Shown in pieces: positions 60,480-64,000 of a DNA stretch of 64,000 nucleotides (positions within the stretch are counted from its first letter, which is position 1; each line of letters starts with the position of its first letter). The notes beneath the pieces were generated by a model. It was given only the letters and a program-made list of their open reading frames with translations, had not been told where the DNA came from and ran no database searches. This stretch comes from Rhodobacteraceae bacterium DSL-40 (lineage in GTDB: Bacteria; Pseudomonadota; Alphaproteobacteria; Rhodobacterales; Rhodobacteraceae): NCBI GenBank assembly GCA_003258405.1, contig QKPN01000017.1, positions 20,467-84,466 of the forward strand, in the 5' to 3' direction. Made by a program: the position numbers and the translations under genes.

Positions 60480-61409
60480 CTACCAGTCGGCGTCGGTGTA
60501 GAAACGTGAGGAAATCGGTTCCACTGCCTGCCGGATGGTGGCTATCTCCTCCGGGCTGAGCCGTTCCTTCCAACGCAGGATATTGCTCCGGCTGTCCCGG
60601 ATGATCCGGGCGCGATTGTAGAGCTGGGGCCCCTTGCTGCGCTGCTGGCCTGTGTACTGCTGCATGTCGCGGCGGACTTTTTCCGTGAATTCGAGGCCGA
60701 GCCGGTCATAGAGGGCGCGGAATTCGGCTTCCGGATCGCGCGAGAGATCCTCGTGGCGCAGGAAGATCCAGTCCGGATGGGCCGTCTGCCACTCGCTGAT
60801 CTGCTGGTGGATGATGCGCCAGAGCAGGATGGCGGACTGCAGGGTATCGTCCTCCTGGCCGGCCATGGCCTCGATCTCCTCCCGGAAGTCGGCGAGAAGA
60901 TCCTCCATCAGGGCCGGCTGCTCCAGGAAGGTCCGGTAGTGGAGGACCCATTTTGCCGCCTTGATGCTGGCCACGAAGGCCGCCGGGTGCCGGATGACCA
61001 TCACCACATCCATCCCGAAGCTGCGGGCCAGCCATTCGCTGGAAAAGAAGGCGATCGGATCCTTCATGATCACGCGTTCTTTCAGCAGGCGGCGGAGGCG
61101 GAAATGGCCCATGTCCCGCAGCATGCGCGCGGTGTCCCAGACCCCTTGCAGATTGCGCAGCTGCGCTCGCGGGCTGTAGCGCCAGGACAGGGTATCCTGC
61201 AGGCAGGCCCGGTAATGCGAACTCTCGGGATCGCCCTCATGCACATACTGGAACCAGTGGGGAAACCCGGCCCGGCAGATACCGGGCATGCAATGGCGGT
61301 TGAACGGCTCGTGTACGTAGCCGGCCCTCGGCGCGAGTGCGAGGATGTTGCCCACCCAGGTCGACCCTGAGCGATGGGATCCGGTTACGAGAATCGGAGG
61401 CCTTTGCAT
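60480..61409 (-). CDS. Sulfotransferase 5
   Basis: 309 residues from ATG 61409 (GAAGG upstream). 5'-PSB: PILVTGSHRSGSTWVGNILA. 3'-phosphate element: VVMVIRHPAAFVASIKAAKW. The match to bacterial sulfotransferases is strong, and AGYVHEPFNRHCMPGI is typical. It sits between cheD and fliM on the same strand, an odd location for a sugar-modifying enzyme. Sulfation of polysaccharide, of surface lipid or of a flagellar glycan is possible. Confidence 0.87.
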   Translation of the reverse strand: MQRPPILVTGSHRSGSTWVGNILALAPRAGYVHEPFNRHCMPGICRAGFPHWFQYVHEGDPESSHYRACLQDTLSWRYSPRAQLRNLQGVWDTARMLRDMGHFRLRRLLKERVIMKDPIAFFSSEWLARSFGMDVVMVIRHPAAFVASIKAAKWVLHYRTFLEQPALMEDLLADFREEIEAMAGQEDDTLQSAILLWRIIHQQISEWQTAHPDWIFLRHEDLSRDPEAEFRALYDRLGLEFTEKVRRDMQQYTGQQRSKGPQLYNRARIIRDSRSNILRWKERLSPEEIATIRQAVEPISSRFYTDADW

Positions 61410-61616
61410 CGCGGTACCTTCATGAAGAGGGCATATGCCCGTTCCTGATCCGGAGACCGCGTAATACTCGTTACTGTACAGCCCCACCCTCGGAAAAGGA
61501 CCATAGAATGGCGACTTCTCCTGTCAAGTTATGGGGGGAGACAATGGCCGAAGATGCGCGCCAACCCGCACATTGCATGCGGGTGACGCACATGCGGACG
61601 ACCCCCGAGGCAGTTT

Positions 61617-62159
61617 CTAGAAGAGTTCGACGTCGTTGCCGATCGCAGGCTGCGGCGGGGGCGGGGCCGGCTCCACCGTGCGAACGCTTCCAAGCAGCAT
61701 CTGCTTTGCGCGTCCGGAGGCGGGCCAGAAGCGGATGCGGCGGGCCTTGGTGCCGCCGATGCTTTCGGCCAGGCAGGGTATACCCTCGTCGCGCAGGAAA
61801 CGGCGGGCGAATTCGCCATTGCTCTGCCCGATGTCCGAGAGGCCTGCGATCATCCGGGCGCCGCCGAAGATCTTTGCCTCGAGCCGCTCCTTGCGGGCGC
61901 CGGCCTTGAGCAGCGCATTGATGAGCAACTCCATCGACTGGGCGCCGTAGAGTACCTGATCGGAGGAACTGGCGCGGGCTTCGGGCAGGAGAAAGTGGTT
62001 CATGCCTCCCACCCCGGCGATGGGATCGCGCAGGCAGGCGGCAACGCAGGAACCGAGGATCGCGGTCATCACCGAGGAATCGTCCCGGGCAACGGCATAA
62101 TCGCCCTGTATGATATGTATGAGCCGTTCCGGGCGGGCGCTGTCGGCGGGCGCAGTCAT
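61617..62159 (-). CDS. cheD: Chemoreceptor glutamine deamidase CheD
   Basis: 180 residues. The catalytic Cys38 ([11 protein letters not shown]) and His55 ([10 protein letters not shown]) are present, as is the conserved FGGARMIAG. CheD deamidates glutamines in receptor methylation helices. The start overlaps the cheB stop by four bases, so the two are made in fixed ratio. The C-terminal tail ([20 protein letters not shown]) is longer and Pro-rich compared with most CheD proteins. Confidence 0.93.
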   Translation of the reverse strand: MTAPADSARPERLIHIIQGDYAVARDDSSVMTAILGSCVAACLRDPIAGVGGMNHFLLPEARASSSDQVLYGAQSMELLINALLKAGARKERLEAKIFGGARMIAGLSDIGQSNGEFARRFLRDEGIPCLAESIGGTKARRIRFWPASGRAKQMLLGSVRTVEPAPPPPQPAIGNDVELF

Positions 62160-63190
62160 CGTGCCATCCGGCTTTCGAGCTGGCAGCAGTCGAGGACTGC
62201 GGCGGGAATGGCATTGAGCGGAAGCTGGCGCTCGACGGCACCGGCTTCAGACGCGGCCCGGGGCATGCCGTAGACGAGGCTCGTTTCCTTGTCCTGTCCG
62301 AAGGTGCGCGCGCCCCGCTGGCGCATTTCCAGAAGCCCCTGGGCCCCGTCGCGGCCCATGCCAGTGAGAATGACGCCGACGGCACGAGGCCCGAGGGCGG
62401 CGGCGGAGCGGAACAGAGCATCCACCGAGGGGCGGTGTCCCGAGACCGGCTCACCCTGGACCAGGCGGCAGGAAAGGTTCCGCGTGCCGCTGATCTCGAG
62501 ATGGGCAATGCCGCCCGGCGCGATGTAGATCCGGCCGGGTTCGAGCAGCGCACCGTCCCGGGCCTCGCTGACCTGCGGGGCGCAGTTCTGGTCGAGCCGC
62601 TGGGCAAAGCTTGTGGTGAAGGTTGCAGGCATGTGCTGGGTCACCACTGTGGGCGGGCAGTTCGCGGGAAAGGCGGAGAGCACGGAAAAGAGCGCATCCA
62701 CCCCGCCTGTCGAAGCTCCGATCGCCACGATATGCCCGTTGGGCCGGAAATCGGTCTCGGCCGGGGCATGGCGCATGCCGGCGCCGAGCATGCCGCGGGG
62801 CGCGCTGGCGGCTGCCTTCACCTTGCCGGCGAGTTCGGTGAAGGCCTCGCCCGGATTGCCGTGAGCGGGCTTGGCGACACAGTCGAAAGCGCCGATCGCG
62901 AGCGCCTCGATCGAAGCTGCCGCCCCCTCGCCCACCATGGAGGAGACCATGATGACAGGGGTGGGGCGCAGACGCATGATCTTTTCCAGGAATTCCAGGC
63001 CGTCCATGCGGGGCATGTTCACGTCGAGCGTGATGACATCGGGCGAGAGCGCCTTGATCGCTTCGCGCGCCTCGTAAGGATCGCCCGCCTCGCCGATCAC
63101 GGCGATTTCCGGATCCCTCTGGAGATATGTCCGGATGATCGCCCGCATCGTCGGGGAGTCGTCGACCACCAGCACCTTGATCTGTTTCAT
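62156..63190 (-). CDS. cheB: Chemotaxis methylesterase CheB
   Basis: 344 residues. Receiver domain with Asp56 ([14 protein letters not shown]) as phosphorylation site. Methylesterase domain with Ser160 (IGASTGG), His186 ([12 protein letters not shown]) and Asp281 ([11 protein letters not shown]). It demethylates receptor glutamates in response to CheA. It is located between a chemoreceptor gene and cheD on one strand, with cheB/cheD coupled. The chemoreceptor encoded upstream carries a C-terminal W-x-x-F tail that could tether it. Confidence 0.95.
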   Translation of the reverse strand: MKQIKVLVVDDSPTMRAIIRTYLQRDPEIAVIGEAGDPYEAREAIKALSPDVITLDVNMPRMDGLEFLEKIMRLRPTPVIMVSSMVGEGAAASIEALAIGAFDCVAKPAHGNPGEAFTELAGKVKAAASAPRGMLGAGMRHAPAETDFRPNGHIVAIGASTGGVDALFSVLSAFPANCPPTVVTQHMPATFTTSFAQRLDQNCAPQVSEARDGALLEPGRIYIAPGGIAHLEISGTRNLSCRLVQGEPVSGHRPSVDALFRSAAALGPRAVGVILTGMGRDGAQGLLEMRQRGARTFGQDKETSLVYGMPRAASEAGAVERQLPLNAIPAAVLDCCQLESRMAR

Positions 63191-63299
63191 GCCTGTCCTC
63201 GCAGCCGACTAGGTGGCCTGTCATTGCGCCCGGGAGCTGGAGGGCGCGGTTTTGCCGCGCTGGCCGCGGCCTCTCCATGGCAAGGCAGGCAGATCACAT

Positions 63300-64000
63300 T
63301 CAGAAATCCGTCCAGTCGTCAGCCGGGGCTGCTGCCGCACGGCTGGCGAGGGCCATGTTGCCCGTGTTGCGTGGCATGGAGCTCCTGGGAGCCGCGGTGC
63401 GGTGCGGTGCCGTGGCGGGCTTGTCCCTGACCTGCCGGCGGGGGGCTGCCGCCCGGTCCGGGTTGGCCTTGAACTGCCGCACGAGATCCTCGAGGGTCTC
63501 GGCATCGACCTTTACCGCATGGCTCGCGGCGGTTGCCTCCTCCACCATCGCGGCATTCTGCTGGGTGACTTGATCGAGCGAGGTCACGGCCGTGTTGATC
63601 TCGCTGAGGCCCACGGATTGTTCGCGCGCGGAGCCGGCGATTTCCTTCACGAGCGAGGTGATGCCCGCGACCGATGCCACGATCGTCTCGAGTGAGCGGC
63701 CGGACTTGCGCACGAGATCGACGCCGCGCCCGACCTGCTGGGAGCTTGTCGAGATCAGGGTCGATATCTCCTTTGCCGCGTCGGACGACCGCTGGGCAAG
63801 CGCCCGGACCTCGGAGGCGACGACGGCAAAGCCGCGCCCGGCCTCGCCCGCGCGCGCGGCCTCGACACCTGCGTTGAGCGCAAGCAGGTTGGTCTGGAAG
63901 GCGATGTCGTCGATCACGCCGATGATGCGGGAGATATGCTCGGAAGATGTCTCGATCTCGCCCATGGCCTCGACAGCTTCCCGCACGATCCGTCCGCTCT
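63300..64000 (-). CDS. Methyl-accepting chemotaxis protein, C-terminal part (cut by window edge)
   Basis: About 232 residues are visible; the frame runs open past the right edge. The signalling hairpin is complete: IDDIAFQTNLLALNAGVEAA, RAGEAGRGFAVVASEVRALA, QRSSDAAKEI. The C-terminal tail is basic and Pro/Ala-rich and ends in DDWTDF, which fits the x-W-x-x-F pentapeptide that docks CheR or CheB. The N-terminal sensing domain lies outside the window, so the ligand cannot be stated. Confidence 0.93.
   Translation of the reverse strand, partial: SGRIVREAVEAMGEIETSSEHISRIIGVIDDIAFQTNLLALNAGVEAARAGEAGRGFAVVASEVRALAQRSSDAAKEISTLISTSSQQVGRGVDLVRKSGRSLETIVASVAGITSLVKEIAGSAREQSVGLSEINTAVTSLDQVTQQNAAMVEEATAASHAVKVDAETLEDLVRQFKANPDRAAAPRRQVRDKPATAPHRTAAPRSSMPRNTGNMALASRAAAAPADDWTDF

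Overview
The window is GC-rich DNA from an alphaproteobacterium, most probably a Rhodobacteraceae (Roseobacter-type) species. The pointers are an RPA-family plasmid replicase with its own ParA/ParB, a VPLPA-CTERM protein with its matching exosortase (XrtD type), a DUF2793 protein, and the che/FliM gene style. The replication and partition block at 43.2-48.6 kb shows that this is an extrachromosomal replicon (plasmid or chromid) or a recent integration of one. It also carries a complete tRNA-Ser(GGA). Nearly everything else makes, exports, decorates or regulates cell-surface polysaccharide.

Layout. 0-7.2 kb: a glycosyltransferase cut by the left edge, a DUF2793/C1q-like protein, a divergent KpsM / KpsE-KpsT ABC capsule exporter, a phosphohexomutase and a GT2. 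7.3-20 kb (all minus strand): an HHH-domain protein, two coiled-coil proteins (one of 1330 residues with nine internal repeats), a split Alg13/Alg14-type glycosyltransferase (PssE/PssD), an acyl carrier protein, an FkbH-like protein, a serine-acetyltransferase-like enzyme and a large TPR lipoprotein of PrsT type. 20-29.3 kb: an exosortase-associated exopolysaccharide locus (ExoY-type priming transferase, ExeA-like ATPase, Wzz-type chain-length protein, CpsD-type kinase, BLUF photoreceptor, outer-membrane export protein, beta-barrel protein, XrtD). 29.4-42.9 kb: sulfotransferases, aldo/keto reductase, a duplicated GT2 pair, a large two-domain glycosyltransferase, a CDP-hexose branch (RfbF, epimerase/dehydratase, RmlC-like, SAF-domain oxidoreductase) and a GMC oxidoreductase. 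43.1-48.6 kb: tRNA-Ser, ArsR plus double SRPBCC, three parS-like palindromes, parB, parA, iteron origin and repA. 48.8-59.4 kb: VPLPA-CTERM protein, UDP-xylose synthase and a glycosyltransferase/sulfotransferase run. 59.4-64 kb: fliM, a sulfotransferase, cheD, cheB and a chemoreceptor cut by the right edge.

How it fits together. One lipid-linked route starts with ExoY and uses the Wzz/CpsD/OPX apparatus with the exosortase partners. A second route is an ABC (KpsMTE) exporter. Sugar-nucleotide genes supply mannose- or glucose-1-phosphate, a CDP-glucose-derived unusual sugar and UDP-xylose. Five sulfotransferase-like genes and an FkbH/ACP/acyltransferase set suggest sulfated and acylated (possibly glyceryl-type) decoration. 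No Wzx flippase or Wzy polymerase was recognised. A blue-light sensor beside the export genes, and chemotaxis/flagellar-switch genes on the same DNA, suggest a replicon dealing with the choice between swimming and surface attachment; this last point is inference. All functional calls come from reading motifs, without database searches.
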